Source of the DNA: Enteractinococcus fodinae
Lineage (GTDB): Bacteria > Actinomycetota > Actinomycetes > Actinomycetales > Micrococcaceae
DNA length: 64,000 nucleotides
Reading direction: 5' to 3'
NCBI RefSeq assembly: GCF_031458395.1
Contig: NZ_JAVDYJ010000001.1
Coordinates: forward strand, 1,116,001 to 1,180,000
Of the stretch, positions 45,558 through 55,781 are shown one piece after another (position 1 is the first letter of the stretch; every line of letters starts with the position of its first letter). The translations under genes and the position numbers were made by a program. The notes under the pieces are model-generated. The model searched no databases, had not been told where the DNA came from, and saw nothing but the letters and a program-made list of their open reading frames with translations.

Positions 45558-46901
45558 TTACCGCGGCGAAGAACTAGCGGATACCTCAGGTAATCGGCTG
45601 CTAACCACCACGCCAATCAGTCCGGTCCCCGCCAAGAACAGCAGGGCGGCAAAAATATGCAGCATCGCTAGCAGTGAGCTGATGCCGCCCACGACAAGCA
45701 GTACGATGCCTAGGACCGTGTTGGAGACTGCGACATAGGTGGTACGTTGATCGCCTTCTGCCATGTCAACAAGATAGGTCTTGCGGCCGACCCGAACTCC
45801 GGTATGCATCAGCGTCAACGCCAGATACACGATAATGAACACGAGGTTAGCCACCACACCGTCTTGCAGAAAATCCGGGATAGCCGCCACCGCCACAACG
45901 AGGATCACCACACTGGAAGCCACACCAGCCCCGAGGGTCATGAGACGTTTGCTGGATCGATCTGCCATCGGACCAAAGATCCTGCCACCAATCAGCGCAG
46001 CCAGACCGGAAGCAATGATGAACCCACCAAGCCCGGCGAGACTATCGGCACCATATTGGATCGAGAGGGTGACCACAAAGGGTGGGCTCAGCGATGAGAC
46101 CAACAACAGACTCCGAGCGATCACGAAGTGGCGAAAGGGCCGATCTTCGCGCAACAGAAGAAACATATCGCTGAGCGTGTTATCGCGTTCCTGCTCTGGT
46201 GGGTCCTTGGGCGAATCAGTCGGCTCCGGCCGTGGTTCCCGAATACTGGCATACACTAGCGCGACTCCGACCCACAGGGCCGCGCCGGCTGCTAGTAACC
46301 AGGCCAGTTGAGAACTGGACAGTTCTGCTCCACCGAAAAACCGGATTCCCAGACCCAATGTGATGGCCACGATGCCAGCCGCTGTGGTGGCGAGCCCGTT
46401 AATTTGACCGCGTTCGCCCTTAGGCACGGTACGGCCTTGCACATCTTTTGAAGCAATCGAGGTCAGGCAACGACCCAGCGAAAAGATCGTCAACGCAATC
46501 AAGATGCCCACCCCGGCGGCCAGACCTTCGGCAAGCGCTGCGATCAGCGCCATGGAACCCACCGAGACCGCTTGGATCACAGCACCGGTGATATATACCC
46601 ATTTGCGGTATCGCGCTCGCAGTACAAGCGGCGTGAGAAAAGCCTGTGGCAGCATCGAACCGGATTCGCGAATGGGAACGAGTAAGCCGGTTAATGCTGC
46701 TGGCACGCCCAGGGTGGCAAATAACCAGGGCAACACGGTGGCCGCATTAACCATTTGATCGCCGGAGGACTGCAGCGCATTCGCTGAGATGATACGTAGG
46801 CCGTTGGCGGGCAGGTGTTTGCGCGCTTCGGCTGGCATGGCCGCTTCCCGTTCAGGGTTGCGATTCATCAGCGTGGAGTAGATTCGGTCTGTAGTGCTCA
46901 C
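45558..46901 (-). CDS. MFS transporter
   Basis: Membrane protein of 447 aa with about twelve hydrophobic segments in two bundles. LLVPIRESGSMLPQAFL, the basic loop RARYRKW in the first half and GGRIFGPMADRSSKRLMTLGAG (MFS motif A-like, G...DRSS) in the second half support the family. A central acidic loop EPRPEPTDSPKD links the halves. The likely role is drug or metabolite efflux, suggested by the TetR gene 101 bp upstream on the same strand. The start GTG 46901 lacks a strong site; ATG 46868 (MNRNPERE) is an alternative. Confidence 0.83.
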   Translation of the reverse strand: MSTTDRIYSTLMNRNPEREAAMPAEARKHLPANGLRIISANALQSSGDQMVNAATVLPWLFATLGVPAALTGLLVPIRESGSMLPQAFLTPLVLRARYRKWVYITGAVIQAVSVGSMALIAALAEGLAAGVGILIALTIFSLGRCLTSIASKDVQGRTVPKGERGQINGLATTAAGIVAITLGLGIRFFGGAELSSSQLAWLLAAGAALWVGVALVYASIREPRPEPTDSPKDPPEQERDNTLSDMFLLLREDRPFRHFVIARSLLLVSSLSPPFVVTLSIQYGADSLAGLGGFIIASGLAALIGGRIFGPMADRSSKRLMTLGAGVASSVVILVVAVAAIPDFLQDGVVANLVFIIVYLALTLMHTGVRVGRKTYLVDMAEGDQRTTYVAVSNTVLGIVLLVVGGISSLLAMLHIFAALLFLAGTGLIGVVVSSRLPEVSASSSPR

Positions 46902-47002
46902 CAGTCAAACAGTAGTGCGCGCGGGCTCGTTTCACTAGGAAGGTTAGGCGACCCTGTGCGTTCCCTCGGGCATATCACCCCACTGGTAGGGGGCCATGGT
47001 CG

Positions 47003-47596
47003 CTAGTTTTTGCTGATCAGCGGCCAGATAAGTGTCACCACGGCGTCAGCCCAGTCGTGGTTGAGCTCACCCTCCCTCGCACTACGCATGATCATTCCAC
47101 CGTAGATCAAATCGACGACCAAGGCGTAGTCAATATCTTCGCGTAACACGCCGGCTTCAACCCCGCGCTCGAAATAGTTCACGGCCTCGGCGACTTGGGG
47201 GGTGAACAGTTGATGCCGCACGCGCTGCATGAACTCATCGCGGCTGGCTAGCAGCGTGCCGATGGTTTCTAATCCCATGTGCTCTTCCAGGGTGCTGACG
47301 CCTCGGCGTAGCGTGGCTGCTAATCCCTCCGGGGTGGTCGGGGCTTCATCCGAGTCATTGGGCGTCGAAGAAAAGTGGCGCGCGACCGCGTCAAAGAGTT
47401 CTTCACGGGTCTGATACCGACGATAAAGCGTCGTCTTAGCAACGCCGGACTCGGCAGAGACGGCACTAAAAGTCACGTTGTGGGGACCCTTGTTCAGGGC
47501 GATATCGAGTACCGTGGCCGCGATTTTTTCGTCTGTCAGTCGACGGCGTCGTTCGTTGCGTGTCTCAGTAGGTGCTATCAAGTCTGTTTGGCTCAC
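47003..47596 (-). CDS. TetR family transcriptional regulator
   Basis: Repressor of 197 aa. The N-terminal helix-turn-helix is RRRRLTDEKIAATVLDIAL, then VTFSAVSAESGVAKTTLYRRYQTREELF. The C-terminal helical ligand-binding domain is variable. It is transcribed in the same direction as the MFS gene, which starts 101 bp downstream, so it probably regulates that transporter. I found no clear palindrome upstream of it. Confidence 0.9.
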   Translation of the reverse strand: MSQTDLIAPTETRNERRRRLTDEKIAATVLDIALNKGPHNVTFSAVSAESGVAKTTLYRRYQTREELFDAVARHFSSTPNDSDEAPTTPEGLAATLRRGVSTLEEHMGLETIGTLLASRDEFMQRVRHQLFTPQVAEAVNYFERGVEAGVLREDIDYALVVDLIYGGMIMRSAREGELNHDWADAVVTLIWPLISKN

Positions 47597-47654
47597 ATTA
47601 ATCTTTCTCTAGATCTCTTCTCATGGTATCTCGCAGACATCTTTGTGGGAATGA

Positions 47655-47684
47655 AAAACGGTACCCCGCTCGGGGTACCGTTTT
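47655..47684. terminator. Terminator after the first SPW gene
   Basis: 14-bp perfect stem AAAACGGTACCCCG / CGGGGTACCGTTTT, CT in the turn, with T runs on both strands. It ends the minus-strand SPW transcript before the TetR gene. Confidence 0.85.
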
Positions 47685-47717
47685 AGTCCAGGAGCTACGC
47701 TCCTGCGTGATGTACGC

Positions 47718-48167
47718 CTAGACACTTGCATTCGTCTTGGCGACACCGACGTCGGTGTTGTTCTGACTCATCGCCACGGCCGCGAAGACGATCAGGGCGA
47801 TACCAATGATCCATGCCGTCCATGCTGCTGCGGCGGCTGCGGCGAATCCACCGAGCCATGGTGACAGGAAGACCACAGCACCCAGAATAATTTGTACCCA
47901 TTCAGCGGGCTTGGATGAGGCGGTCCCTGCGGCCCAGAGTCCGACACCAATGGCCAGAATACCTAAGGTGACAAACCATCCGGCCGGAGCTCCGACTGTC
48001 CACAGCGGAGCAAATGCTAGATACGCACCTAGTACGACGTTGACCCAGTCTTGCCATGGGGTCCATGGACGAACGGTGCTCACGGTCGTTGGAGCATCTA
48101 CTGCTGAAGTCGTCGGCTCGGAAGAATCTGTGCGAGTTACTCGAACATCATTTTTATGTGTACTCAA
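47718..48167 (-). CDS. SPW-repeat membrane protein 1
   Basis: Protein of 149 aa. After a polar 40-residue N terminus come WTPWQDWVNVVLGAYLAFAPLW and ILGAVVFLSPWLGG, two copies of the SPW module (a membrane segment with a Ser-Pro-Trp-like turn). About four hydrophobic segments. SPW proteins are small membrane proteins of unknown function. One of three tandem paralogues (also 48483-48914 and 49128-49652). Each has its own control region, so they are not one operon. Confidence 0.87.
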   Translation of the reverse strand: MSTHKNDVRVTRTDSSEPTTSAVDAPTTVSTVRPWTPWQDWVNVVLGAYLAFAPLWTVGAPAGWFVTLGILAIGVGLWAAGTASSKPAEWVQIILGAVVFLSPWLGGFAAAAAAAWTAWIIGIALIVFAAVAMSQNNTDVGVAKTNASV

Positions 48168-48230
48168 AATCGTTACCTCTTTCTCGTATCACGTTTGAAT
48201 AGCTAGCTCTTGGTCTCTCAACCAGAAGCA

Positions 48231-48262
48231 CTACTTCTAGTGTAGCGCTACTTAATTGGTAG
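48231..48262. promoter_or_regulatory. SPW shared motif, copies 1a and 1b
   Basis: Two CTACTT-N5-GTAG sequences, 17 bp apart (48231-48245 and 48248-48262), 64-95 bp upstream of SPW gene 1. The core AGCGCTACTT (48244-48253) occurs unchanged ahead of all three SPW genes. A minus-strand TTGCGC / TACACT promoter could straddle the core. Confidence 0.55.
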
Positions 48263-48419
48263 CGCAACCCTTTAAGTAGCGTTTAATGTATATGGACTAG
48301 TCAGGCCGGATAAAGGTGACGAGCTGTGGTGCGTTGACTTCAGATGGGGTGTGGTAGGGGCAGGGTGGGCGCGCAGCTGTCGCCGTCTGGCGCCTGCGCT
48401 CACGCCCCTTCGGAACAGT

Positions 48420-48449
48420 AAAGCGGCACCCCAGTTGGGGTGCCGCTTT
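48420..48449. terminator. Terminator after the second SPW gene
   Basis: 13-bp perfect stem AAAGCGGCACCCC / GGGGTGCCGCTTT with an AGTT loop, 34 bp beyond the SPW gene 2 stop on the minus strand. Confidence 0.8.
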
Positions 48450-48482
48450 CTAGGGAGGGAGATATTCAGTTAGGTCTAGTGC

Positions 48483-48914
48483 TTACGCATAAGCGTTCCT
48501 CCTCGTGGTGTTTCGAGTGCGGGGGTACGTGTCGCGATTCATGCTCAAGGCGACGGCGGCGAAAATAATCAAGCCCGCGCCAACGATCCAGGCGGTCCAG
48601 GCAGCTGCTGCCGCGGCGACAAAGCCAGCAACCCACGGCGATAAAACCAGGGCTGCGCCGAGAACAATCTGTACGGATTCAGCTGGGGTAGATGATGCCG
48701 TACCAGCTGCCCAGACACCTGCCGCGGCCGCTAGGATACCCATCGTGACGAACCATCCTGTCGGGGCGCCGGCGGTCCACAGTGAGGAGAGAGCTAGGTA
48801 GGCACCAAGTACGACGTTCACCCAGTCCTGCCATGGAGTCCAAGGCTCCACGTTGCGGACGGTCTTCGTTTCGTGGGACGTGTTTTTCATCGTTTCGTCG
48901 GAATTGGTAGTCAT
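48483..48914 (-). CDS. SPW-repeat membrane protein 2
   Basis: Protein of 143 aa closely similar to its neighbours: VEPWTPWQDWVNVVLGAYLALSSLW and LVLSPWVAGFVAAAAAAWTAWIVG. The N terminus is polar and differs from the others; the C terminus is short and basic. Four hydrophobic segments. Tandem duplication with later divergence is the clear origin. A CTACTT-N5-GTAG motif is 55 bp upstream. Confidence 0.87.
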   Translation of the reverse strand: MTTNSDETMKNTSHETKTVRNVEPWTPWQDWVNVVLGAYLALSSLWTAGAPTGWFVTMGILAAAAGVWAAGTASSTPAESVQIVLGAALVLSPWVAGFVAAAAAAWTAWIVGAGLIIFAAVALSMNRDTYPRTRNTTRRNAYA

Positions 48915-48964
48915 GTTTGGTACTTCTTCCTCCTAACGTCGGATGCTCTTGATGTGCCTCCAAG

Positions 48965-48983
48965 AGCGCTACTTAATGCGTAG
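48965..48983. promoter_or_regulatory. SPW shared motif, copy 2
   Basis: AGCGCTACTT followed by AATGCGTAG; the 15-mer CTACTT-N5-GTAG is at 48969-48983, 55-69 bp upstream of SPW gene 2. Same core as the other two SPW promoters. Confidence 0.55.
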
Positions 48984-49083
48984 TTCAATCCCTGCGTTGA
49001 AGTTCTTGTTATTGCAACGGCTCGATTGTCGCTGCGAAGGCGGGATCGCCTAACGGTTTCCGGGAGGGGCTTTAATCACAAAA

Positions 49084-49111
49084 AGCGGCACTGCCAAGTT
49101 GGAGCGCCGCT
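49084..49111. terminator. Imperfect hairpin after the third SPW gene
   Basis: AGCGGCACT pairs with AGCGCCGCT with one mismatch, and an inner CCAA/TTGG continues the stem. It lies 17 bp beyond the SPW gene 3 stop on the minus strand. Confidence 0.5.
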
Positions 49112-49127
49112 CGTGAAGGGCTAGGTG

Positions 49128-49652
49128 TTAGTAACGCAGGGCTTCGGCGCGGACGCGACTATTTGCCAGATCCTTGCGGTTTTGGACCATTGCCAGGATT
49201 GCTAACACGATGATGGCGGCGCCGGTAAACCATGCCGTGCCTGCCGCTAGAGATGATGCCGTGCCTGCAGCGATAGAGGGCCCAATAAATCCACCATATA
49301 CGGGGGACAGGAATAGCACGATACCCACAACCATGACGGTCCACTCAGCCGCGCTTGATGAACCGCTAGCAGCAGCCCACAGGCCAGCAGCGATGGCCAT
49401 TATCCCCAACGTGACAAACCAGCCTGCAGGTGCGGGCGTCCAAAGCGGGGTTGATGCCAGGAAGATGCCAAGACCGATGGTGGTCCAGTCCTGCCATGCG
49501 GTCCAAGGTTTTCTGCCCCCGCGAAGTGGAGAGAGTCTAGGGATCTCATTCGGATGGGGGCGCGGGCGCGTTTGGTTAATTGTGTACGTCGGGCGTTCAG
49601 TTGTGCTGCGTGGCCTATCGAGTGTGTCGGTCGAATTCGTGCTCATGGTCAA
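49128..49652 (-). CDS. SPW-repeat membrane protein 3
   Basis: Protein of 174 aa, the longest of the trio. A polar N-terminal stretch of about 45 residues (RPRPHPNEIPRLSPLRGGRK) precedes WTAWQDWTTIGLGIFLASTPLW and VVGIVLFLSPVYGGFIG, the second lacking the final Trp of SPW. Four hydrophobic segments. It is more diverged than copies 1 and 2. A copy of the shared motif precedes it by 54-68 bp. Confidence 0.85.
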   Translation of the reverse strand: MTMSTNSTDTLDRPRSTTERPTYTINQTRPRPHPNEIPRLSPLRGGRKPWTAWQDWTTIGLGIFLASTPLWTPAPAGWFVTLGIMAIAAGLWAAASGSSSAAEWTVMVVGIVLFLSPVYGGFIGPSIAAGTASSLAAGTAWFTGAAIIVLAILAMVQNRKDLANSRVRAEALRY

Positions 49653-49705
49653 TACCTCATCTCTACGTTGAGTTCATTGTGTTGGCGCGGGAAGCGCCGT
49701 TTCCG

Positions 49706-49736
49706 ATACTTAAAACGTAGCGCTACTTCGGTAGTA
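49706..49736. promoter_or_regulatory. SPW shared motif, copy 3
   Basis: ATACTT-N5-GTAG at 49706-49720, a one-base variant of the 15-mer, at almost the same distance from its gene as copy 2. It runs into AGCGCTACTTCGGTAG (49719-49734), carrying the invariant core. Confidence 0.55.
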
Positions 49737-49934
49737 TCTCTAGTGGTGCACGGCGCTCTTCGATAGGAGCCAAAAATGAACAACCGTCGGAAGCGCAGGT
49801 AAGGTCCAAGTGAGTTTAGGATGCGTGGCGGCCTGCGAATCTTTGAGGGTGAACTGTGCTCACTGGCTTCCAATGGCATTTCACGAATGCTGTGGTGCAG
49901 TTCAGGCGAGGAGGCAGAAAATGGCAGCAAAAAA

Positions 49935-49958
49935 CCCCGACCTATATAAAGGTCGGGG
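49935..49958 (-). terminator. Terminator of tRNA-Lys
   Basis: CCCCGACC / GGTCGGGG stem with an 8-nt AT-only loop, followed on the minus strand by six T. Located 8 bp past the tRNA. Confidence 0.9.
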
Positions 49959-49965
49959 TGTGCTG

Positions 49966-50037
49966 TGCGCCCCCCGGGACTCGAACCCGGAACCTACTGA
50001 TTAAGAGTCAGGTGCTCTACCATTGAGCTAGAGGCGC
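49966..50037 (-). tRNA. tRNA-Lys (anticodon CTT)
   Basis: 72-nt tRNA on the minus strand. Acceptor GCGCCTC pairs with GGGGCGC, the D arm contains AGCTCAATGGTAGAGC, and the anticodon loop reads CTCTTAA. The T arm is GGGTTCGAGTCCC. No encoded CCA. Confidence 0.95.
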
Positions 50038-50226
50038 CCATTGCGTCTGGGCAACGAAGCAAAACTTTATCAAAGATTTCTGGGCAGGTAAAATTCAAAG
50101 TCAGCTTCACCTCGCCCAGCATCCCATATGGCGCACAAGATCAGGCGAACTCGCCGAACGATGTTGCTTCAGACACGATCGGTCACGTGAAGTTTTGTAG
50201 GACACCACATCAGTAGGATTTGATCC

Positions 50227-51948
50227 ATGACGTCTAAGAACCCCGAAATTGATATGAAGCCGCGCTCGCGCGATGTAACCGATGGATATGAACGTGCTCC
50301 GGCCCGCGGAATGCTCCGGGCAGTGGGCATGGGTGATGACGATTGGGATAAGCCACAGATTGGCATCGCCTCCTCCTGGAATGAGATCACGCCGTGTAAC
50401 CTCTCGCTCGACCGCCTGGCCGAAGCCGCTAAGACCGGGGTTCACGCCGGCGGGGGATACCCACTAGAGTTCGGCACCATTTCGGTATCCGACGGAATCT
50501 CGATGGGTCACGACGGTATGCACTTCTCACTCGTTTCGCGTGAGGTCATTGCGGACTCGGTAGAAACCGTGATGATGGCCGAACGTCTTGACGGTTCGGT
50601 CCTATTGGCCGGCTGTGACAAATCCCTGCCAGGGATGCTTATGGCAGCAGCCCGCCTAGACCTGGCTTCAGTATTTGTTTATGCCGGTTCGATCATGCCC
50701 GGATATGCCACGCTCTCTGATGGGGTAGAACGTCAGGTCACCCTCATTGACGCATTCGAAGCTGTCGGTGCCTGCGCTCGCGGCACCATGTCGCTGGAAG
50801 ACCTCGACACCATCGAACGAGCCATTTGCCCGGGCGAAGGTGCCTGTGGTGGCATGTACACCGCTAACTCCATGGCCTCGGTTGCCGAAGCGCTGGGTAT
50901 GTCCATGCCTGGTGCGGCCGCGCCACCCTCGGCAGACCGTCGCCGTGACTACGACGCGCGCAGAGCCGGTGAAGCCGTGGTCAACATGTTGGCTCAAGGT
51001 ATCACCGCTCGCGACATCCTGACCAAAGACGCGTTCGAAAACGCCATCGCGGTCATGATGGCCTTCGGTGGTTCATCGAACACCGTGCTGCACCTGCTGG
51101 CTATCGCTCACGAAGCCGGGGTAGAGCTGAACCTGCACGACTTCAACCGCATCGGCGACAAGATTCCACATATCGCCGACATGAAGCCATTTGGTGACTA
51201 CGTCATGACCGACCTCGATCGCATCGGTGGGGTCCCAGTGGTCATGCAAGCCTTACTCGATGAAGGTCTGCTGCACGGCGATGCACTGACCGTGACCGGC
51301 AAGACTGTTGCCGAAAACCTCGAAGAGCTCAAGCCAAAGAAACTCGACGGGTCCGTGCTCCGCACCATGGACAACCCCATCCACGCCACCGGTGGTCTGA
51401 CCGTGCTGCACGGCTCGATGGCCCCAGAAGGTGCCGTGGTGAAATCCGCAGGCTTTGACGCCGAGGTCTTTGAAGGCACCGCACGCGTATTTGAACGCGA
51501 ACAGCAGGCCATGGACGCGCTCGCAGCCGACGAGCTGAAAAAAGGCGACGTCGTGGTCATCCGTTACGAAGGACCAAAGGGTGGGCCTGGCATGCGAGAA
51601 ATGCTGGCCATCACCGGTGCGATCAAAGGTGCCGGCCTAGGTTCTGACGTCCTGCTGATCACCGACGGTCGTTTCTCCGGCGGTACCACCGGGCTATGCA
51701 TCGGACACATCGCACCAGAAGCTGCCGTTGGCGGCCCCATTGGTCTCGTGGAAGACGGCGACATCATCCGCGTCGATATCGCCAACCGTTCCATTGACTT
51801 GGACGTCACCGAAGATGAGCTGGCCAAGCGCAAAGAAAACTGGCAACCGATCCCACCGAAATTCACCACCGGTGTGCTCGGCAAATACGCTCAGCTCGTG
51901 CAGTCCGCCGCCGAAGGCGCACACTGTAACGTAGAAGTAGAACTCTAA
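50227..51948 (+). CDS. ilvD: Dihydroxy-acid dehydratase
   Basis: Fe-S enzyme that dehydrates dihydroxy acids in valine, isoleucine and leucine synthesis. The 573-aa protein has the conserved cysteines in [25 protein letters not shown] (Cys130) and [14 protein letters not shown] (Cys207). It also has the C-terminal blocks [15 protein letters not shown] and [10 protein letters not shown]. Full length. It precedes the separately controlled ilvBNC operon by 277 bp. Confidence 0.96.
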   Translation: MTSKNPEIDMKPRSRDVTDGYERAPARGMLRAVGMGDDDWDKPQIGIASSWNEITPCNLSLDRLAEAAKTGVHAGGGYPLEFGTISVSDGISMGHDGMHFSLVSREVIADSVETVMMAERLDGSVLLAGCDKSLPGMLMAAARLDLASVFVYAGSIMPGYATLSDGVERQVTLIDAFEAVGACARGTMSLEDLDTIERAICPGEGACGGMYTANSMASVAEALGMSMPGAAAPPSADRRRDYDARRAGEAVVNMLAQGITARDILTKDAFENAIAVMMAFGGSSNTVLHLLAIAHEAGVELNLHDFNRIGDKIPHIADMKPFGDYVMTDLDRIGGVPVVMQALLDEGLLHGDALTVTGKTVAENLEELKPKKLDGSVLRTMDNPIHATGGLTVLHGSMAPEGAVVKSAGFDAEVFEGTARVFEREQQAMDALAADELKKGDVVVIRYEGPKGGPGMREMLAITGAIKGAGLGSDVLLITDGRFSGGTTGLCIGHIAPEAAVGGPIGLVEDGDIIRVDIANRSIDLDVTEDELAKRKENWQPIPPKFTTGVLGKYAQLVQSAAEGAHCNVEVEL

Positions 51949-51979
51949 GCGGAGTCACCCCTGCTCGGGGAAGTCTGAT

Positions 51980-52008
51980 TTGACAAAATCGGACGTAGCG
52001 GCCATTAT
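51980..52008 (+). promoter_or_regulatory. Promoter of the ilvBNC leader
   Basis: TTGACA (51980-51985), 17-bp spacer, CATTAT (52003-52008). It predicts a transcript starting at about 52014, essentially at the ATG of the leader peptide. Confidence 0.65.
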
Positions 52009-52014
52009 TAGGGC

Positions 52015-52044
52015 ATGTCGAAGACCCTAGTAGTCGTTATTTAG
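52015..52044 (+). CDS. ilv operon leader peptide (leaderless)
   Basis: Nine-residue peptide MSKTLVVVI with five consecutive branched-chain residues, the products of the pathway. Starved ribosomes would stall here and change the fold of the RNA downstream, allowing ilvBNC transcription. There is no ribosome-binding site; the predicted transcript starts at the ATG. Peptide content, position and the terminator 50 nt on make the attenuator assignment strong. Confidence 0.8.
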   Translation: MSKTLVVVI

Positions 52045-52093
52045 CAGCACGTGGACTGAATTACTCAGTTGGCACATCGCCCTCCACGTGCTG
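52045..52093 (+). promoter_or_regulatory. Attenuator pause hairpin
   Basis: Perfect 11-bp stem CAGCACGTGGA / TCCACGTGCTG (52045-52055 and 52083-52093), beginning right after the leader stop codon, with an inner ACTGA/TCAGT helix in its loop. It abuts the terminator at 52094, so alternative pairing between them is possible. Confidence 0.65.
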
Positions 52094-52133
52094 AACCCCG
52101 AGCAGGCAAACCCGCCGCAGCCGGGGTTTTTTT
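52094..52133 (+). terminator. ilvBNC attenuator terminator
   Basis: AACCCCG / CGGGGTT stem (52094-52100 with 52122-52128) followed by seven T, 93 bp before ilvB. Classical rho-independent form. Confidence 0.85.
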
Positions 52134-52225
52134 ATGGGTATCGCAAAACCGCGAGGCGCCCTACGACGTGAACGACGTCGACAGCAATAACTGCACACAA
52201 CTTACGACTGATCGAGGCACACTCC

Positions 52226-54094
52226 ATGAGTTCCGGATCACATATCACCCCCTCGGTGATGCCAGCTCACCCGCCGCAGCGGGAAAAAACCACGCACGAC
52301 TCAGAGACGCACGCGGTCCCAGGGCCAAATAACGTCGTCGAACCGATCAAGATGACGGGGGCCCAGGCCATTGTCCGTTCACTTGAAGAACTCGATGTCA
52401 CCGATGTCTTCGGTTTACCCGGCGGAGCCATTCTGCCCACCTATGACCCACTGATGGATACCTCCCGTATTCGTCACATCCTGGTTCGTCACGAACAGGG
52501 TGCCGGTCACGCAGCCCAGGGCTACTACCTGGCCACCGGTAAGACCGGTGTCGCCATCGCAACCTCCGGGCCCGGCGCGACCAACCTGGTCACCGCCATC
52601 GCCGATGCGCATATGGACTCCGAAGCCGTGGTGTTTATCACCGGCCAGGTCGGCTCACAGCTCATCGGGTCTGATGCATTCCAAGAAGCAGACATCGTGG
52701 GTATCACCATGCCCATCACCAAACACTCGTTCTTGGTCCAGCGCGCCGAAGACATTCCGCAGGCTCTGGCAGAAGCGTTCTACATTGCCAACACGGGCCG
52801 CCCAGGACCAGTACTGGTCGACATCACCAAAGATGCCCAGCAAGACGAGATGGAATTCTCCTGGCCACCGGTCATGGACCTGCCTGGGTACCGTCCGGTG
52901 ACCCGTGGGCATTCCCGTCAACTGCGTGAAGCCGCCCGGCTGATCCAGGAAGCCAAAAAGCCTGTGCTGTATGTGGGCGGTGGAACCATGCGCGCCCAAG
53001 CAGCCGAAGAACTCGCTGAGCTTGCAAAACTCACCGGGGCGCCAGTTGTCACCACACTCAACGCGCGTGGTGTCTTCCCGGATGATGACCCGCAGAACCT
53101 CGGCATGCCCGGCATGCACGGCACGGTTGCTGCAGTCTCGGCGCTGCAGATGTCAGATCTGCTCATTACGTTGGGCGCTCGGTTCGATGACCGTGTAACC
53201 GGTCAATTGGCTTCCTTTGCCCCGTTGGCAAAAGTTATCCACGCAGATATCGACCCGGCCGAGATCTCCAAGAACCGCACCGCAGATGTCCCAATCGTCG
53301 GGGATATCAAAACGATCCTGCCCGACCTCACCGAACAGGTCCGAGCCAGCTTCGCAGCTAACGGCACACCGGATCTGTCGGAATGGTGGCGGATCGTCAA
53401 CCGCACCCGCGAGACCTACCCGCTGGGATACACCCAGACCGATGACGGGCTGATGGCGCCACAAAAAGTCATGGAAGTCCTCTCGGAAATCGCCGGCCCA
53501 GAAGCGATCTATGTCGCCGGGGTTGGCCAACACCAGATGTGGGGCGCACAATTTGTGGGATACCAGCGTCCAAACCAGTGGATGAACTCCGCCGGGCTGG
53601 GCACCATGGGCTTTGCTGTCCCAGCGGCCATGGGCGCACAAGTTGCCGAACCACACCGCGCGGTGTGGGCCATCGACGGGGACGGGTGTTTCCAGATGAC
53701 CAACCAAGAGTTGGCCACTTGTACGATCAACAACATCCCGATCAAAGTTGCGTTGATTAACAACTCCTCGTTGGGCATGGTGCGCCAGTGGCAGACCCTG
53801 TTCTACGATTCGCGCTACTCCAACACCGATCTGAACACCGGTGCAGACTCGATCCGCGTCCCAGACTTCGTCAAACTCGCCGAAGCCTACGGTGCCGTGG
53901 GTATCCGCGTGGAAAAAGAAGAAGACATCGCACCGGCGATCGAAAAAGCCATGGAGATCAACGACCGGCCCGTGGTCATCGACTTCGTGGTCTCTGCTGA
54001 CTCCATGGTCTGGCCGATGGTGCCCGCCGGAGTCTCAAACGACCAAATTCAAGTAGCCCGGGACATGACCCCGGAATGGGACGAGGAGGCCTAA
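52226..54094 (+). CDS. ilvB: Acetolactate synthase, large (catalytic) subunit
   Basis: ThDP-dependent enzyme that condenses pyruvate to acetolactate or pyruvate and 2-ketobutyrate to acetohydroxybutyrate. The 622-aa protein has the N-terminal catalytic Glu region [15 protein letters not shown], the central FAD-like domain, and the ThDP motif [16 protein letters not shown] followed by INN. A polar N-terminal extension of about 42 residues precedes the core. The ilvN start follows by one base. Expression is set by the upstream attenuator. Confidence 0.96.
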   Translation: MSSGSHITPSVMPAHPPQREKTTHDSETHAVPGPNNVVEPIKMTGAQAIVRSLEELDVTDVFGLPGGAILPTYDPLMDTSRIRHILVRHEQGAGHAAQGYYLATGKTGVAIATSGPGATNLVTAIADAHMDSEAVVFITGQVGSQLIGSDAFQEADIVGITMPITKHSFLVQRAEDIPQALAEAFYIANTGRPGPVLVDITKDAQQDEMEFSWPPVMDLPGYRPVTRGHSRQLREAARLIQEAKKPVLYVGGGTMRAQAAEELAELAKLTGAPVVTTLNARGVFPDDDPQNLGMPGMHGTVAAVSALQMSDLLITLGARFDDRVTGQLASFAPLAKVIHADIDPAEISKNRTADVPIVGDIKTILPDLTEQVRASFAANGTPDLSEWWRIVNRTRETYPLGYTQTDDGLMAPQKVMEVLSEIAGPEAIYVAGVGQHQMWGAQFVGYQRPNQWMNSAGLGTMGFAVPAAMGAQVAEPHRAVWAIDGDGCFQMTNQELATCTINNIPIKVALINNSSLGMVRQWQTLFYDSRYSNTDLNTGADSIRVPDFVKLAEAYGAVGIRVEKEEDIAPAIEKAMEINDRPVVIDFVVSADSMVWPMVPAGVSNDQIQVARDMTPEWDEEA

Positions 54095-54095
54095 T

Positions 54096-54605
54096 ATGCA
54101 ACGCCACACCCTTTCGGTATTAGTCCAAGACGTCCCAGGTGTCCTTTCCCGAGTATCGGGACTCTTCGCACGCCGCGCCTTCAACATCGAATCGCTGACC
54201 GTTGGACCATCCGAAGTTGAAGGTCTCTCACGCATGACGGTCGTCGTCGAAGCCCAAGGCGATGCGCTTGAACAGGTCACCAAACAACTCAATAAGCTGG
54301 TCAACGTCATCAAAATCGTTGAACTCAATCCAGAACAGTCCTCCCAGCGCGACCACATCCTGGTCAAGGTTCGCTCCGATGCATCCACCCGCGCATCGGT
54401 AGTCCAAGCTGTCGAACTGTTCCGCGCCAACGTCGTCGATGTGTCAACCGACGCCGTGACCGTCGAAGCAACCGGTTCCGCACAAAAACTGGAAGCGCTA
54501 CTGGAAGTGCTCGAACCCTTTGGCATTCGCGAACTCGTGCGCTCCGGCACCATCGCAGTTGCCCGCGGCGGCAAATCCATGACCGACCGTGCCCTGACCA
54601 AATAA
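54096..54605 (+). CDS. ilvN: Acetolactate synthase, small (regulatory) subunit
   Basis: Regulatory subunit of 169 aa that gives valine feedback inhibition and raises activity. The N-terminal ACT domain opens with HTLSVLVQDVPGVLSRVSGLFARRAFNIESLTVG, the classic block. A second ACT-like half follows. One base separates it from ilvB, so translation is coupled. Confidence 0.96.
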   Translation: MQRHTLSVLVQDVPGVLSRVSGLFARRAFNIESLTVGPSEVEGLSRMTVVVEAQGDALEQVTKQLNKLVNVIKIVELNPEQSSQRDHILVKVRSDASTRASVVQAVELFRANVVDVSTDAVTVEATGSAQKLEALLEVLEPFGIRELVRSGTIAVARGGKSMTDRALTK

Positions 54606-55670
<1,065 letters not shown>

Positions 55671-55675
55671 GACAC

Positions 55676-55730
55676 CGTCGCATTAGACACCGCATCAGCG
55701 GGGTATCGGGAAACATTCCGGTACCCCGCT
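55676..55730 (+). repeat. 55-bp direct repeat, left copy (with terminator hairpin)
   Basis: Identical over all 55 bp to 56481-56535. The right part is a terminator hairpin: AGCGGGGTA (55697) pairs with TACCCCGCT (55722). This copy ends the ilvBNC operon. Confidence 0.9.
55697..55730 (+). terminator. ilvBNC operon terminator
   Basis: 9-bp stem AGCGGGGTA / TACCCCGCT with a further CGG/CCG step inside, located 26 bp after the ilvC stop. Confidence 0.75.
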
Positions 55731-55781
55731 GTGCTTTAAAGCACTTGTTAAGTACTCTCACTCACACCGAATGGAATATCA

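Noticed and set aside
51963-52103. GCTCGGGG (51963) pairing with CCCCGAGC (52096) as an antiterminator
   Set aside because: The pairing is perfect, but the first arm lies upstream of the predicted transcription start, so it would not be in the RNA.
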